Of a stretch of DNA of 64,000 bases, positions 42,905 to 55,374 are shown one piece after another (the first letter of the stretch is position 1; every line of letters begins with the position of its first letter). Source of the DNA: Odobenus rosmarus divergens. Lineage: Eukaryota; Chordata; Mammalia; Carnivora; Odobenidae. The DNA lies in assembly GCF_000321225.1 (NCBI RefSeq), contig NW_004450566.1, forward strand, positions 987,399 through 1,051,398, read 5' to 3'. The notes below the pieces were generated by a model, which was given only the letters and a program-made list of their open reading frames with translations, had not been told where the DNA came from and did no database searches. The position numbers were made by a program, and so were the translations under genes.

Positions 42905-44687
42905 GTGTGTCTTCGGGGGTTATTTTTTTTCAACGGTTAGCCTTCGGCGCAGCGGGGCGTTGAAAACATTAAAAAAGAGCGTGTGTTCCGGAAAGTGACC
43001 GAGGCTGGACTCCAGCTCGCTCCTCCACCAATTCTGGACGGGCTCCACGCCGGTTGGACTCAAGCGGTGTCCATCATCTCGTCTCTGCAAATGGGCTGGG
43101 AGCTCTTGGCCCGCCTCCGAAAGAAACAAGAACCTTGGAAGGACTCCTTGTGCAGAATGCTGAATCCTCTGGGCTTTTAGTGGAGGGGGGTTACTCTAGG
43201 AGATGCCTCGGAGGACGAAGGGGATATAGATAGCCCCCCCCACCCCTGGAACTTCCCCGCCACCACATAGGGGCGCTTGGGCCCCAAAGATTTGCTGCTC
43301 CCCACATTAAAACGTTCCCTCTGCTTTTTCAAATCAGATGACCATTTATCCGCTACCCTTAGAACATCAAGACTGGATGAAATGTCCAAAAAAGCCCATC
43401 TTTAAACAATTGAGGGTAAATGAGGTAACAAGACGAGAAAACACAAGCTTTCATACTCATCAAATGCTACAAGTTGGTGAATGGACCAACCCCTCTGGGA
43501 ACTTTTTCTTACTGTACTCAGGCTGTCTTCTCTCATTTCATTCCTGGCCTCCTTCCCTTTGAGAGCTTGGGGTTCCAAGTCACTGGCACAGTATTTCTTA
43601 ACTTCTGTTTCTCAATTTTATGTTCGTTTTGAAAAATAACAAAATATATTTTGTTCTGCATCGTCTCTCCAGTCAAGGATATTTTGTAATATAAAATTAA
43701 CAATCTGTCCCCAGCCCCAAAACAGGGTGAGATCAAGGCGAGTTTTCTTTCTTTACAATTCAACAAGAAATGGGCTTTGGGATTAGGTGATTTTTTCATT
43801 TGCAGTTGTGGCAGAGGAGTCAGTGGATAGCTATAGCCTCCAAGGCCTCCAGATGTCAGTGAGTGAGCCAGTTTGCTCGGGTGAGGACTTCTTACCCAGT
43901 AAGTTCATGCATGCTCTGTGGATCTGGAGAGGCAAATGGAAGATCTCCAACACAGGCATATTGAATAATAGCAGGTGTTCCCTAAGAATCTAACAAACCC
44001 CTTATCAGTGACTGTGATCACTTTCCAATTCACCTGTTCACTGAAAGCAACAATAAAGCCAACCTCATTTTGTGTTTAGTATGCATATAATCAAAAAGAT
44101 GGAAAAGAAGAATGAAACAGCCAAAATGTCCAGTGATCTTTTAAAGACTAATTTCTGTGTTGTATCAGTGAGGGTTCAATCACAGAGAATAGAATCCATT
44201 CAAGCTATTTAATTAAAAAAGGATTTATTGCCGGCTTTTATGTGACTTACATAATCACTGGGAAGGTTTAAAAAACACACACTAGGGGGAGCTTCCAAGA
44301 ACAAATTCCAAAGCCATAATGTAGAACTTGGCCACCATTGAAACTAGTTCTTTTGCCACAACCCAGAAGCCATCTGCTAAACTGGGCAGCTGCTAGCACA
44401 GGTTCTGGCTTTGGAACCATGTCATGATGTTACAGTCTGTCCAGCAAAATGAGTATCTCAAGCCGGGCCTCTCTCCCCACTTAAAACTCAGTTTCAAATT
44501 CAGCTGTCCTACCAGTGGTTCTGTTTGGTAGAGCCTGATGCGTACCCAGAACCTAAGTGCAAGGAGATCTGGGAAAAGAAGTATTTGCTTTCCAGACTCT
44601 GCGGTGGAGTGAGGAATTCTGAAACGACATTGGAAGACGTACCGAGTAAGCCAATCACAATATTCACCATGATTATTAACCTGTATT
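42905..44687. other. Upstream flank of ERAP1, no gene recognised
   Basis: 42.9-43.2 kb is still moderately GC-rich promoter flank. The 44.16-44.68 kb part begins like an ancient interspersed repeat ('tatcagtgagggttcaatca') that I cannot name. No exon was recognised. Confidence 0.6.
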
Positions 44688-44702
44688 GAAACTGAACAAA
44701 TA

Positions 44703-44886
44703 GGGGTACGTGGGTGGCTCAGTCGGTTAAGCGTCTGCCTTCGGCTCAGGTCATGATCCCAGGGTCCTGGGATCGAGCCCCACGTTGGGCTCCCTGCTCA
44801 GGGGTGAGCCTGCTTCTCCCTCTGCCTCTGCTGCTCCTCCTGCTTGTTCTCTCTCTGTCAAATAAATAAATAAAATATTTAAAAAA
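44703..44886 (+). mobile_element. CAN/SINEC element
   Basis: 'cgtgggtggctcagtcggtt' head and 'caaataaataaataaaat' tail. Perfect direct repeats 'gaaactgaacaaata' at 44688-44702 and 44887-44901. Confidence 0.95.
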
Positions 44887-44901
44887 GAAACTGAACAAAT
44901 A

Positions 44902-47180
44902 AAACAATTATAAGGAGATATCAAGTAATTTTGAATGTCTTCATGGACAAAAAATACTAATTAGAAAATTGATTGTAAGTCTAATGAGAGGCGTGGGGCA
45001 CTTGGGAGAATGATGAATATTTACCTCTGTGACATAAACACATTGCCAAGCATCGAGTTATGACTTATTATCTTTGAATGTCTCCAGGGACTTGTCTCCC
45101 CACTTTTGTCTGTTCAGCACGTGTTCTTCCCCTCCTGGTAAATGCACAGTCACACAACTCAATCTCAGTCTAGGACGAACATAGCAACCCAGTCTCTGGC
45201 CACAGTGATTAGCCCAAGTGACATAGGCTGGCTGGGTCTGAGAACCCAGAGGGGGTCCTGCAGGACCCACAAAGACGGTCCTTGGCTTCATGTAGGGTAG
45301 AAATAAAACAGAAGCCAAGAGGAAGTGAGAGCAGAATTTACTGAAGATGTAGAGAGACTGGAGATACAGACAGAACATCTGGGAAACTGGGAAAGGACAG
45401 TGAGTCTTGACTTTGCTTGGGTCTTGGGGTTTTACTGAGAATTGTGGTCTGGTGTACATGTCCTCTCAGGCATCTAGGAATTGGTCAAAACAAGGACGAG
45501 TGCTCGAGTGTCCTCCATAAGTCACTTAGGACCTGGAGCCAGGGGTCTTGGCCTCAAGGTGTCTGGAAAACATACAGGATGACCTCAACTGGTCACTCCT
45601 CAGATGTTATCTATTGTGCTGGAAGAGTCAAAAAAAAAAAAAAAATCATTAACTCCTCGGCCTGTACAAGGAGGACCCACATTCGCTGTACTATAAGTCA
45701 TGTGTAAGGTGGGGGTGCAGGTGCTAGCAAGAAAAGAAGCAGGAAAAGGAGAAAGAAAAAAAAAAAGCAGTTCTTCGTGAAGTCCCTTCAGTTTCCCTAT
45801 CTCACAAGGATGGGCACATGACAAAAGCCGGATCAATCAGAGGCCTTGCCCAGCATTATTCTGGCTGATGCTGGCAGGGAAGCCCCCCCTTTTTTTCCTT
45901 TGTGGTCCCAGTGCTGGAAGAATATGGCCTTAGAGTTAACGGCCAAATTTCCACTGTGGGACAATGCCTAAGACAATGAACCCTGCACCAAAGAGGACGA
46001 AAAGAAAGAAGAGGCAGAGTTTGAGAGATCCCTTTCTGTGTGCATTTTCTGATCTCAGCCTCATGGCTGAAGCTGCCTCCTTTGTGAGGCTAGTTCTTCA
46101 GGCCTGGGGGCCATCCTGCATCCTCCCAATAAACCAGCTCTCTTGGATTAAGACCGATTGAATTGGCTATCAGCCACATGCAATTTTAAGAGAGGTAATA
46201 AATCACAGTCTCACAACCCACTAGCTCCACTAGTCACTTAATGGAAGGTAGTGTCCTTGGTGTGCTACGGGAAACATGAGTGTTGGTTTTTTTTTTTCCT
46301 TCACTTCCCATACCTTGTTTGAAGTTGACTGACCTAAATTCCGGTGAAGCCTAAACCTGAACTACATTTCACATCAACCAACTTCATTTAAGTAAGTTGG
46401 ATGTCGCTCAATTTCAGATAAGGAGCCCCTAAGAACAACTCCATCTTTTGACAGACTCATTGATAAAGCTGCATAATCGCCACATCTTCACTCTACAGTT
46501 GCCCGCTGTGTAGTCTGCAGAACCCCAGGAATTTCACTGGCAATGGGGAGTGGCCAAAGAAAAGGGACTGTGACACCAGGGAGGAGAGCCTATGGCCTCA
46601 TGGGTCAGGCTTTGTAAGTGTGGCGCACGTGTGCGTGTGCGTGTGCGTGAGTGAGACAGAGAGGGAAAAGGGGGAATCAGAGACTTTTCCTACCACTAAC
46701 ACTCAGGTGTGTTTCTTTTACTTGCCTTTCAATGTCCTCAAATCTCATTTCTACTGTAAGTTTGAATGGCAAAAAACCTGCCCCAGAATCTGTCTGTTCA
46801 GACACTGCAAGACCAGATCAGTTCAGCATTTAGAAATATGGCATACGAAATATCACTCTCAAAGATGGCTTAAATCAGGGATGAGTTCTGAGGATGGATT
46901 GACATCCACCTTTCTAAACACTCTGTGCATTCAGCACAGTATTGTCGTATTTTGTGAATGATATCGTTGTCTTCCAGGACATCATCAAAAAAATGAGCAT
47001 ATAATAGACTTTCATCAGCCGTGGATTTAATATTCACTGTTTTGACTCTTTGGGAGGGGGGGGACTCGATATCTAGAACTTGAGTAGTTGGTAATTTCCC
47101 TGAGGCATGGATTAGAATTATAATGACCTGATGTGAGAGGAAGAGCCACTTGACCCTCGAGCGGACCTGCCCAACCACGC
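44902..47180. other. Intergenic, no gene recognised
   Basis: Contains parts that look like unnamed old repeats (45.06-45.47 and 45.8-46.2 kb) and a short GTGTGC-rich run near 46.62 kb. The open frames (45058-45459, 46870-47178) have no recognisable protein features. Confidence 0.55.
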
Positions 47181-47193
47181 AAAATCCACACCG

Positions 47194-47431
47194 GAGTAAG
47201 TCGGAGGGGGAGACGAACCATTAGAGACGATGGACTCTGAAAAACAAACTGAGGGTTCTAGAGGGGAGGGGGGTGGGGGGATGGGTTAGCCTGGTGATGG
47301 GTATTAAAGAGGGCACATTCTGTGTGGAGCACTGGGTGTTATGCACAAACAATGAATCATGGAACACTGCATCAAAAACTAATGATGTAATGTATGGTGG
47401 TTAACAATAAAAAAATTATTAAAAAAAAAAA
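47194..47431 (+). mobile_element. Short, recent L1 3' insertion with 13-bp target-site duplication
   Basis: Begins just after the duplication, runs through 'gatggactctgaaaaacaaa', 'ggagcactgggtgttatgca' and 'gtatggtggttaacaataaa' to poly(A). Perfect direct repeats 'aaaatccacaccg' at 47181-47193 and 47432-47444. A 5'-truncated L1 of about 238 bp. Confidence 0.93.
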
Positions 47432-47444
47432 AAAATCCACACCG

Positions 47445-47959
47445 CAGTCCAATCCTGTTGTTCTGTTCCTCATCACAGGCACGGTCAATTTCTGAAGTGG
47501 TAAAAATCTAAAAAGAAAAAAGACTGAAGCTGCATTTCTAAAATTTCACGAAGGAGTTAAAGCAGTCACAAAGTTTTAAAACTCATTTTACTGCATTTTG
47601 CAGGAGAAATCATGTACTCAAATGTATTTAAAATTACAGTCCTCCCAAAGCCTTTCAAAAGTCTGCTGTATAGATTTCTCTGTTGGCAGATCTAGAAGAA
47701 AAGCAGCCCTGGGCATTCGGTCCCTTGGACCCAGCTGAAACACGAGGTGAAGAAAGGGGCAGAAGGATTCCTTATCTATGGCCAGGTACTGGCAGTCATG
47801 TCCTAAGCCTAGATGAGTAACAAAGTCAAAGCAAAAAAAAGCCAAACCTAGGAGCTCTGTGAAAACTAGGAGATGAAACATAGAGTTTAGAAAGGAGCTC
47901 TCAAAGCAGCAGGAAATCTGAAACTGGTAAAAGCACAAGGGGCCAAAGGGAGCACATCT
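47445..47959. other. Intergenic, no feature recognised
   Basis: 515 bp between an L1 and a MIR-like repeat. No recognisable element. Confidence 0.6.
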
Positions 47960-48200
47960 CAGTAATAAAAACTGGTGCATTTTGAGCATTTCCTGTGTGC
48001 CGAGCTCTGTGCCAAACACTCTATATGAAACGCATCATTTAATTCTCAAGAACACTCTAGGGTATGTGCCGTTATCATTTCCAGTGAGAAAACGGGGGCT
48101 CTGTAAGGTAGGTAGCTGCTGGGATATATAGCCAGGAAGTGACAGAGCCAGGTTAGTGGTGCAACTAGGATGAATTCTAGAGATTAAGTGCTCCCGCTTT
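47960..48200 (-). repeat. MIR element, antisense
   Basis: 'gagcatttcctgtgtgccga', 'cgcatcatttaattctcaag' and 'aggaagtgacagagccagg' reproduce the MIR reverse complement in order. Confidence 0.75.
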
Positions 48201-48553
48201 TCAGATCTCTCCATGTGTAGGTTCACTTGCGTGCCATCTTGGTTTAAAAGGAATCAGTGAGGGGTAGACTCTTCCAAAGGTGGTTATGATCTTGTTTTCA
48301 ACCTAGTCACCCACGCTATGAGCCATTAACACATTATCATCTAGGACCTTGGCTCTTTTACCACTCAGCTTGACCTGGGCCTGTCAATATTACTTCCAAA
48401 GGGTGTCTGCAATCTTTCTCTTCCTCTTCATTCCTGTCGCCTCCAGTCATCTCACAAGTGCTATTACAAATACCCTCTTAACTAGTACTGTAACTTCTAA
48501 CTTTCTCTTCTTCGATCTGGTTTCTAAGCTATCGTCTGTCTAAACTACCATCT

Positions 48554-48762
48554 AGGGGCACCTGGGGGCGTGGTCGGTTAAGCATCTGACTCTTGGTTTC
48601 GGCTCGAGTTGTGATCTCAGGGTGGTGGGATGGAGCCCCACGTTGGGGCTGTGCACTCAGCGGGGAGTCTGCTTGAGGATTCTCTCTCTCCCTTCCCCCC
48701 ATGCTCTCTGTCTCTCTCTCTCTCTCAAACAAATAAAAATCTTTAAAAGAAAAAAAAAAAGA
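48554..48762 (+). mobile_element. Older CAN/SINE element
   Basis: Diverged head 'ggggcacctgggggcgtggt', 'actcttggtttcggctcgag' body typical of older carnivore SINEs, CT-rich end and poly(A). No clear target-site duplication. Confidence 0.8.
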
Positions 48763-49231
48763 CAGCAACTACTGTGATGGGGGAGGGGAGACTATGTGGG
48801 GAGCAGGGGGAACAGGGAGGGAAGCAGAATCAAAAGCATTGTCCAGCAAAAACATGGGCCCAAAAACCTTACATAAAGTCCAGAGAAGGTATCATTCCAA
48901 CTAGAACCAAAGAGAAATCAAAAACCAGGTCTCAAGCAGAGAGGCTACAACTAGAATCAGCCAGAAAAACAAGTTCAGGAAGTGTGTGAATAGAAGGTGA
49001 TGATTTCTTTCTTATATAGGCCTTTAGATTTGCCTGTGGGTGGGAAGAGACAGGTGACAGGGGCCCTTAAGAACAGGGTATTACGCTGAACTATGCTATG
49101 TAACAAATGTAGTTGCTGGAAAAAACACACATTTATTGCCTCACGGTTTCTGGGGGTCTGGCTTACAGGCACAGCCTATTTGGGTCCTCTGCTGAGGGTC
49201 TCACAAAGTGGCAATTAAGATGTCATCCAGG

Positions 49232-49424
49232 GGCTCAGTCGGTTAAGCGTCTGACTGTTGGCTCTTGATTGCAGCTCAGGTCGTGATCTTGGGGTTGTGG
49301 GATTGAGCCCCACGCTGGGCTCCGAGCTGGGCATGGAGTCTGCTTGGGATTCTCTCTCTGCCACTTCCCACCACCCCCCTCTCTGCCTCTCTCTAAAAAA
49401 AAAGAAAAAAAAAAAAAGGAAAGA
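49232..49424 (+). mobile_element. 5'-truncated CAN/SINE with 15-bp target-site duplication
   Basis: Starts at 'ggctcagtcggttaagcg', lacking the usual head, and ends in an A/G-rich tail. Direct repeats 'aagatgtcatccagg' at 49217-49231 and 49425-49439. Confidence 0.93.
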
Positions 49425-49674
49425 AAGATGTCATCCAGGACTGTGGTCTCATCTAAGGCTTGACTAAGGAAGGATCCACTTCCAAGCTCACTCAGGCTTT
49501 TGAGGAATTCAGTTCCATTAGTTTATAGGACTGAGTTCATCCGTTTCTTGGGGCTATTGACGGAAGTCTGCCCTCATCTCCCTGTTCTTTCCCACGTAGG
49601 GTCCCCCAGCATGGCTGTCTGCCTTCCCCAAGCCAGCAGTGGAGGGAGCAACTCAATCAAGATGAGCTTTACAG

Positions 49675-49874
49675 GGCGCCTGGGTGGCTCAGATGGTTAA
49701 GCGTCTGCCTTCGGCTCAGGTCATGATCCCAGGGTCCTGGGATCGAGTCCCGCATCAGGCTCCCTGCTCCTTGGGAGCCTGCTTCTCCCTCTGCTTCTCC
49801 CTCTGCTTCTCTCTCTCTCTCTCTCTCCTCCTCTGTCTCTCATGAATAAATAAATAAAATCTTAAAAAAAAAAA
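49675..49874 (+). mobile_element. Young CAN/SINEC element with 16-bp target-site duplication
   Basis: Near-consensus element starting 'ggcgcctgggtggctcag'. Perfect direct repeats 'aagatgagctttacag' at 49659-49674 and 49875-49890. Confidence 0.96.
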
Positions 49875-50060
49875 AAGATGAGCTTTACAGTCTTAAGTAA
49901 CACAATCACATAATCATATACGTCCCATCACTTTTGCTGTATTCTATTAGTTAGAAGCAAGTGGCAGGTCCTGCCCAGACTCTTGGGTAGGGGATCGCAC
50001 AGGGACACAGATACCAGGAGGCAGGGATCGGGGGCCACCTTAGGTGTCTATCCATCACAG

Positions 50061-51849
50061 GTACCAAAAAATTTTGACACCACTTCTTACCTTACCAGTC
50101 CCCCAAAGTCCACTCCCATCACCCCGATCCAGGGCCGCACGATTTCTTGCCTAGATACTACAACAGCCTCCAAATCCTCCTCATTTCTGGGTTTGCCTCC
50201 TTACAATGCGTTCCACACAGCAGGCAAAGTTGTCTCCTTCGAATGGACAAGAATCTTAGTCCCTCACTCAAGCGTGCAAAATTTAACACATTTTAAATTT
50301 TTATCTAAATTAACAAATTCTACCCTAGATTCCATCCCATGAGATTGTTGGGATATCCAGTCCCAGTTATTATTGGCTTCATTTCACCCTCCCCCCAGGG
50401 CACTTTCCCAAGGTCTTAAGCACTGCCAAAATATCCCAGGGCCTTATGTTCCTACTGGTTACCATGGACATACTTCTTCAGCTTCAAGTCCAGGGCGTCT
50501 GCTGCTTCCAGGCCTTGCTGGTTCAGAGATAGCTTTGGCCCTAGGCTCCAACCTTCCTAATGCAGCATATGCCCGGCCTCTCTGAGATCTTGGGACCTCC
50601 CCAGGAACCTGGTTTCCTAGTGGTACACTTGTTCCTTCTGTCTTTGGGATGTATACACCTTCACCTTGACCTAGGTTGGGAATTTAGAAATTCCTCTTGC
50701 TATTTTCCCTTTCCTCCGCCCCACTGAGTCACCAGAATATTCAGCTTTCATCATAGTCAGATGTTGCTTTCGAGCAAGTTCTGCTTTAGAGCACACAAAT
50801 GACCCTAAAACAGGGAAATTAAAAACTCAGTTATCTGCCTGAGCTAGAGGACTCAACAACACGGGGAGGAAGACACACGAATTAATACCTTAATTTTCTT
50901 TTGCTATCTTCCTTCAGTAAATCTGCATCCTCAGACAGGAAATCCCACCCTTTCCAACTTCCTCCAAGAAGATGGGACTCAAGTTCCTATTGTGAAGCAT
51001 CTTGCCCTGGACAAGAACTCCTATACAAAAATTGAAGCCTGCTTGTGGAAGACTCCTCTTTCTGGACTCCCCAGGCCAGACAGGTGAATGTAGGTACTCA
51101 GTGAACTTCTCATTCCAATAGACCTACTTCTTGGGGACATTTCCCTTGAAAAGAGTCCTTCTTGGCACTGGCTGCATCCCACCCAGAACATTAGGCCCGA
51201 CCCAGCATCCTCGGAGTGTAGTAAATCTCTGATGAAACTTACTCGTACCAGGTGAGACTACAAATACAGGTCTGTCTTCCAATTTGAGTCTCCAGTGATG
51301 TTTAACCTTTTCTCAGGGCTATTCTCTCACTAACCACCCCACCCTAACCCACCCATCCACCCAAATTAGGAGGTAGCCCACGTCAAGGAGGGAGGCCAGC
51401 AGCCCCTCTGTGAGTTGCTAGGGCCTTTCCCTGTTTCTTTTTCCCCGCTGGTTAGATGAGACCCACCTCCTCCCATTGCCTGTTGTCCCTTCCTCTACCC
51501 AAACATAGAGAGCCTCGTTTCCCACCCTCCTCTCTGCACTTTAGCCACACCAGCCTTTTCATTTTTCTAGTGTACTCTTCTTCAGCCCCATTCCCTTCCT
51601 ACATGCTCTTCTAGCTGCCTGAGTTCCCCTAGCTCCTGCTTTTTCCAGCTTACTCCAATTCTTCCAACTCTCAGAGGCCCCTGCTTTACCTCTCCGAGGG
51701 CAAGAGGAGATGTAGGGACCAACCGAGTCTAGCCCTCTGAGAAACCAGAGCAGTTCCACTGTTGATCCCCCTCAAATTTCCCGACATCACCCCGGGACCA
51801 GTCATGCCTTAGCTCTGTCATTGCTGTCAGTGAGTTCCCACCTTTTAAG
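50061..51849. other. Intergenic, no gene recognised
   Basis: About 50.07-50.33 kb may be an L2 3' fragment ('tttcttgcctagatactaca', 'caatgcgttccacacagcag'). The rest is C/T-rich and unclassified. Confidence 0.5.
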
Positions 51850-52195
51850 GAAAAAAAAAAAATATATTCCACTTTCATTTAGTTCCAAATACTTTTTAAT
51901 TTCTTTTGACACATCTTCTTTGCCTTATGTGTTATTTGGTCTTCAGATACCTTGGGATTTCTGGCTATCCTTCTATGATTCATTTCTAGTTTGATTCCAT
52001 AGTAGTCTGAAAGCATACTTTGTGTGATATTTATTCTTTTAAATTTGGTAAAGTATGTTTTATGGCCCAGACTGTGGTCTGTCTTGGCAAATGTTCCATG
52101 TGAGCTGCAGACTATGTAATCCTGCTACCATTAGATGAAGTATTCTATAAATGCCAATTAAAGCCAGTTGATTAATGGTTGGTTATGTCTCTTTT
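51850..52195 (-). repeat. L1 ORF2 fragment, antisense
   Basis: 'ttttatggcccagactgtgg', 'aatgttccatgtgagctgca' and 'gaagtattctataaatgcca' are the standard antisense reading of an L1 ORF2 segment. Confidence 0.7.
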
Positions 52196-52350
52196 TCACC
52201 ATTGAATCTCTGGGATGTTAACAGAGAATATGACCCATAGTATGTGCTCCAAAAAGTTATTGAATAAGAGGAGAAGGAGCAAGCAGGAGGAAGGGAAGAA
52301 CGGATACAGAGATTTCACATGTTATTCCCCTGATTAAAAGCTTTCGATAG

Positions 52351-52549
52351 GGGCGCCTGGGTGGCTCAGTCGTTAAGCATCTGCCTTCAGTTCAGGTCAT
52401 GATCCCAGGGTCCTGGGATTGAGTCCTGCGTTGGGCTTCCTGCTCAACAGGGAGCCTGCGTCTCCCTCTCCCCCCTGCCCCTGCTTGTGTTCCCACTCTC
52501 GCTGTTTCTTTCTCTATCAAATAAATAAATAAAATCTTCTAAAAAAAAA
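52351..52549 (+). mobile_element. CAN/SINEC element
   Basis: 'gggcgcctgggtggctcag' head, 'caaataaataaataaaatct' tail. Direct repeats 'aaaagctttcgatag' (52336-52350) and 'aaaagctttcaatag' (52550-52564), differing at one base. Confidence 0.95.
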
Positions 52550-52564
52550 AAAAGCTTTCAATAG

Positions 52565-53365
52565 TTCACTATAATCTATACATTTTAACTATTGTTCTTG
52601 CTATTCAGTAGTAATATGTCACAATTTATTTACTATATTTCTTCTGTAACAAATGCAATTATTTTATGTACCACTGTAGAAGGGGGAAAAAAACCTCCTG
52701 CCAAGAAAATTGTGAGATGCCATCAATTTTGAAGCTGTTTAGCTATGAAAAAACGTGAGTCATAGAGTTGATAAAATATTGGAGTTAGCTCCAAGTTTGT
52801 CTTACGTGATGGATGGGTCCATAGCTTATTTATCTCTGTGTCCCCAGCACCAAACACAATACATGACACAGAGCAGACACTGAATAACCTTAGTTTAGTC
52901 ATCTGAGGTGTCCTGCATTCCCTACCACCAGACACCTGGCTTTCCTTCACTCCCCAGCCTCATAGCCTTTGTGCTCTAAAGCTGTCAGTGTTCCTGGTGG
53001 GCCAGAGATTTAAATTTCTTTTGAACTGCATTTGCTCCACAAAATCCTGACACCTTTTCACTTTCCTCATAACTTTGCTGTAGGCCTTCAGCTACATTCC
53101 AGCTAAGTATCTGCCAAACTCCCCAATGTGCTACTGTGAGCAAGTGACATCCTTCCCCACTCTGCCCACTCCCTCCAGGCCTTCAGCCTGAGCCCAGAGA
53201 GGTGGCCGGCGACGTTTTAGGTGCTGCAGCAAACCGGTGCGGAAGAGAATTTGGTCAGGGAGAACTTTCGGAAGCTTCAAGTAGGTTGTTAATTACTCCT
53301 GTCTATTCACAGGGCTGGCCTTTCTCTAACTTTTATTTATTTTGAATATCCATTTGGGAAGGCAA

Positions 53366-53409
<44 letters not shown>

Positions 53410-53489
53410 GTAAAACTCAGGGATCCACACCTCAGTCAAATAAACCCGATTCCTTTTAATCCCTTTTACAGAGGACTTCTTTAGAAGAA
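52565..53489. other. Intergenic, no gene recognised
   Basis: A short L2-like tail at about 52820-52885 ('tctctgtgtccccagcacca') and a triplet microsatellite (listed separately). The remainder is unclassified. Confidence 0.5.
53365..53409 (+). repeat. (AAT)n microsatellite, about 15 units
   Basis: Uninterrupted run of AAT/TAA triplets, likely to be length-polymorphic. Confidence 0.95.
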
Positions 53490-53832
53490 TGATCTTTCAG
53501 AGAAAGACAATTATATGATTTCACTCATAGGTGGAATTTAAGAAACAAAACAGAGGAGCATAGAGGAAGGAAGAGAAAAATAAAACAAGCTGAAATCAGA
53601 GAGGAAGACAAACCGTACGGGACTCTTAATCTAGGAGACAAACTGAGGGTTGCTGGAGGGGAGAGGGGTGGGGAGGATGCGGTAACTGGGTGATGGACAT
53701 TAAGGAGGGCACTTGATGTAATGAGTACCGGGTGTTATATGCAACTGATGAATCACTGAACTCTACCTCTGAAACTAATAATACACTATATGTTAATTAA
53801 TTGAATATAAATTAGATTAAATTTTAAAAAAA
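53490..53832 (+). mobile_element. L1 3' end fragment
   Basis: 'tcactcataggtggaattta', 'gaatcactgaactctacctc' and 'ctatatgttaattaattgaa', ending in an A-rich run. A SINE is inserted directly after its tail. Confidence 0.85.
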
Positions 53833-53846
53833 TAAAAGAATGATCC

Positions 53847-53982
53847 TGGGGCACCTGGGTGGCTCAGTCAGTTTCATGTCTGACTCTTGGTCTTAGCTCA
53901 GGTCTTGATCTCGGGGTCTTGATCTCATGAGTTCAGGCCCTGTGTTAGTTAAAAAAATAAAATAGAAAAAAAATTTAAAAAG
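53847..53982 (+). mobile_element. Older, short CAN/SINE
   Basis: 'cacctgggtggctcagtcag' head, 'gactcttggtcttagctcag', A-rich tail. Similar flanks 'taaaagaatgatcc' and 'taaaagaatgcttcc' at about 53833-53846 and 53983-53997. Confidence 0.85.
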
Positions 53983-53997
53983 TAAAAGAATGCTTCC

Positions 53998-55374
53998 AGA
54001 TGGGTATCTTGGTGGAGTGAATGTAGCTTCTCAATTTAGCCAGCATGGTGGTTTGTTTGTTTTTAAACATGTGGATTGGCTAGCCATTCTCTAGTGGGCC
54101 AGCACATCATTTCCTAACCATTGTACTGTGGGAGGTTCATATATTCCTATTACCCACTGGACCTTTCAAAGTGTCTGAATTTTTGACCCCTGCCTTGAAT
54201 GTGTGGTTTTTCTTCTCCAGAAGGACCTCCAGCTCACCGTGTCCCCTTAATTTTCTTACCCTCATTTTGAGATTAATTGGTCATTAGAGATGGGTCAGTT
54301 TCTCTCACTGTAGGAGAAACTATTCCCTGAAGATGAAATAAACTGGTTATAGAAATGTTTATTTGGTATATTTACTGGTGCAGGATGTCGCTCTAAAATA
54401 ATCTCTGCCTTTCCTACCATAAAGCTCACATACCCATGGTATTTATGAGGCAGTGTTGGAGAAGGGAGAGGGATGGTTGGGATTAACAAAGTGTGTCACA
54501 GTGTTAACACTTAGTACCACATGAACAGTTCTGGGATCTGAGACCTCCTGCAACCCCAGCTCTAGTTCACACCTTCCAACCACATCTTCCCCGTGTTCTT
54601 GCTTGGGTTTAGTGAGCACAGGAAGAAGGGGGTAGGGGTGGGTAGAAGTGTAGCGTCTTGGAGAAGTTCTAGTGAGTCCTTTAATTGGTGACCACAAGGA
54701 ACACGCGTTCTTTCATCTTCCTTTATAGTCAGTTGGAGGTAGAAGACACGTGAGTAAGAAGTTAAAAATAACACTGAAATGTTTCCCTCTGTTTAAGGAG
54801 TTAAAATACAAAAATGTTTTCTGGAGTTGGCTGCTTTTAATCTTAAAATAGTAATAGTACTTTCCATTTCACTTTTCCCCTCCCCCTCACCTTTCCCCTG
54901 CCTCCTACCCGCTGCATGCCACTCACGCCCCTGAAAGAAATGAAAGTTCCCAAATGCTTATCTGAAGAACACTGAGACCCCTGTATTGGTTGAAACCCCG
55001 TGAGGGTAATAGAAGAATAGTGGATCCTGAAACAGTGACCATTCTTTTTCCTACTGGGCCAGTTTAAAGTCAAATTTACTAGGTTTCATAATTATTTTCC
55101 AAGTAAGACTTTTTCATTCATAGACTAACCTATTTAAAGCTACAGGGATAAATTAGGCCTATTAGAAATAAACCACACTCATCTTGTAAATTATTTTAAA
55201 TTTTAAGCCTGGAATTCTCCTGCCATTTATAAGAAAGGAAAAATTTTCTACTAAGCACAAAAGGAACAGAACCACTGGAAGCATAGTCACCATCTCTGCT
55301 GCCTTTTGTGGTGTCTAGCCCCAATTTCTTCTTATTTTCTATCTATTATAGGGTCAAGCCTTTGATTTATAGGT
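53998..55374. other. Intergenic, no gene recognised
   Basis: 1.4 kb. Open frames 54295-54489 and 54443-54697 on the minus strand are unremarkable, and no repeat was named. Confidence 0.55.

Larger units (their letters stand above)
49080..50060 (+). repeat. Ancient interspersed repeat split by two SINEs (class not resolved)
   Basis: Pieces at 49080-49231, 49440-49674 and 49891-50060 ('aacacacatttattgcctca', 'aaggatccacttccaagctc', 'ttgctgtattctattagtta', 'aggcagggatcgggggccac') together look like one common ancient mammalian repeat interrupted by the two listed SINEs. Confidence 0.5.

Noticed and set aside
45058..45459. 133-codon minus-strand frame upstream of ERAP1.
   Set aside because: No recognisable domain, and the surrounding DNA looks like old repeat.
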